From assembly GCA_002316215.1 (NCBI GenBank), contig DCDB01000262.1:1-24672 (forward strand): 24,672 nt of DNA, in the 5' to 3' direction. Below the pieces are notes generated by a model. It was not told where the DNA came from. It was given only the letters and a program-made list of their open reading frames with translations, and ran no database searches. A program made the position numbers and the translations under genes. This DNA comes from Lachnospiraceae bacterium UBA1066. GTDB taxonomy: Bacteria; Bacillota; Clostridia; Lachnospirales; Lachnospiraceae. Of the stretch, positions 24,632-24,672 are shown in pieces; position 1 is the stretch's first letter, and the number at the start of each line of letters is the position of its first letter.

Positions 24632-24672
24632 ATACGTCAGAATGCGAAAGGTTTCCGCCGCAGATATTTCAT

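Overview
The window reads as chromosome of an anaerobic Gram-positive bacterium of the class Clostridia, most likely Lachnospiraceae or a close relative. The reasons are the pyruvate:ferredoxin oxidoreductase, the pyrophosphate-dependent phosphofructokinase next to pyruvate phosphate dikinase, a single-chain glycyl-tRNA synthetase, strong AGGAGG-type ribosome binding sites, and a secreted glycosidase with ricin-type lectin repeats. This placement is inference; no rRNA gene is present to settle it. All thirteen genes are on the + strand. I see no IS element, prophage, CRISPR array, tRNA or rRNA.

Layout. (1) 1-261: the end of an ABC-F ATPase gene cut by the window edge, followed by a degenerate repeat array of about 40-bp period. 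(2) 446-5341: a very large secreted alpha-L-rhamnosidase with an S/T/A-rich linker and three C-terminal beta-trefoils. (3) 5487-9032: pyruvate:ferredoxin oxidoreductase (nifJ) with its own good promoter, an inverted-repeat leader and a strong terminator. (4) 9221-12833: a two-gene operon of a phosphoribosyltransferase-fold protein with an altered PRPP loop and an M16C zinc metallopeptidase. (5) 12977-16753: era, recO, a small unknown lipoprotein and glycyl-tRNA synthetase. (6) 16821-20298: three genes matching Bacillus subtilis ydjG-ydjH-ydjI (zinc-ribbon membrane protein, TPM-domain membrane protein, SPFH protein), without the usual pspA gene. (7) 20563-24582: PPi-dependent phosphofructokinase and pyruvate phosphate dikinase, each with a strong terminator.

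How the genes fit together. Rhamnosidase feeds plant-type sugars into glycolysis. The PPi-dependent phosphofructokinase spends PPi, and the dikinase can use PPi and AMP to make ATP from PEP. The oxidoreductase then takes pyruvate to acetyl-CoA and reduced ferredoxin. The window thus holds three steps of an energy-saving, pyrophosphate-linked fermentation, though the genes lie in separate transcription units. The Psp-like module is probably an envelope-stress system.

Most of the window is ordinary core metabolism and housekeeping. The least ordinary items are the PspA-less ydjGHI module, the repeat array before the rhamnosidase, the architecture of the rhamnosidase, the altered PRPP loop, and matching TGCATA/TATGCA inverted repeats before nifJ and the phosphofructokinase gene. 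Nothing here is clearly a wholly new system.
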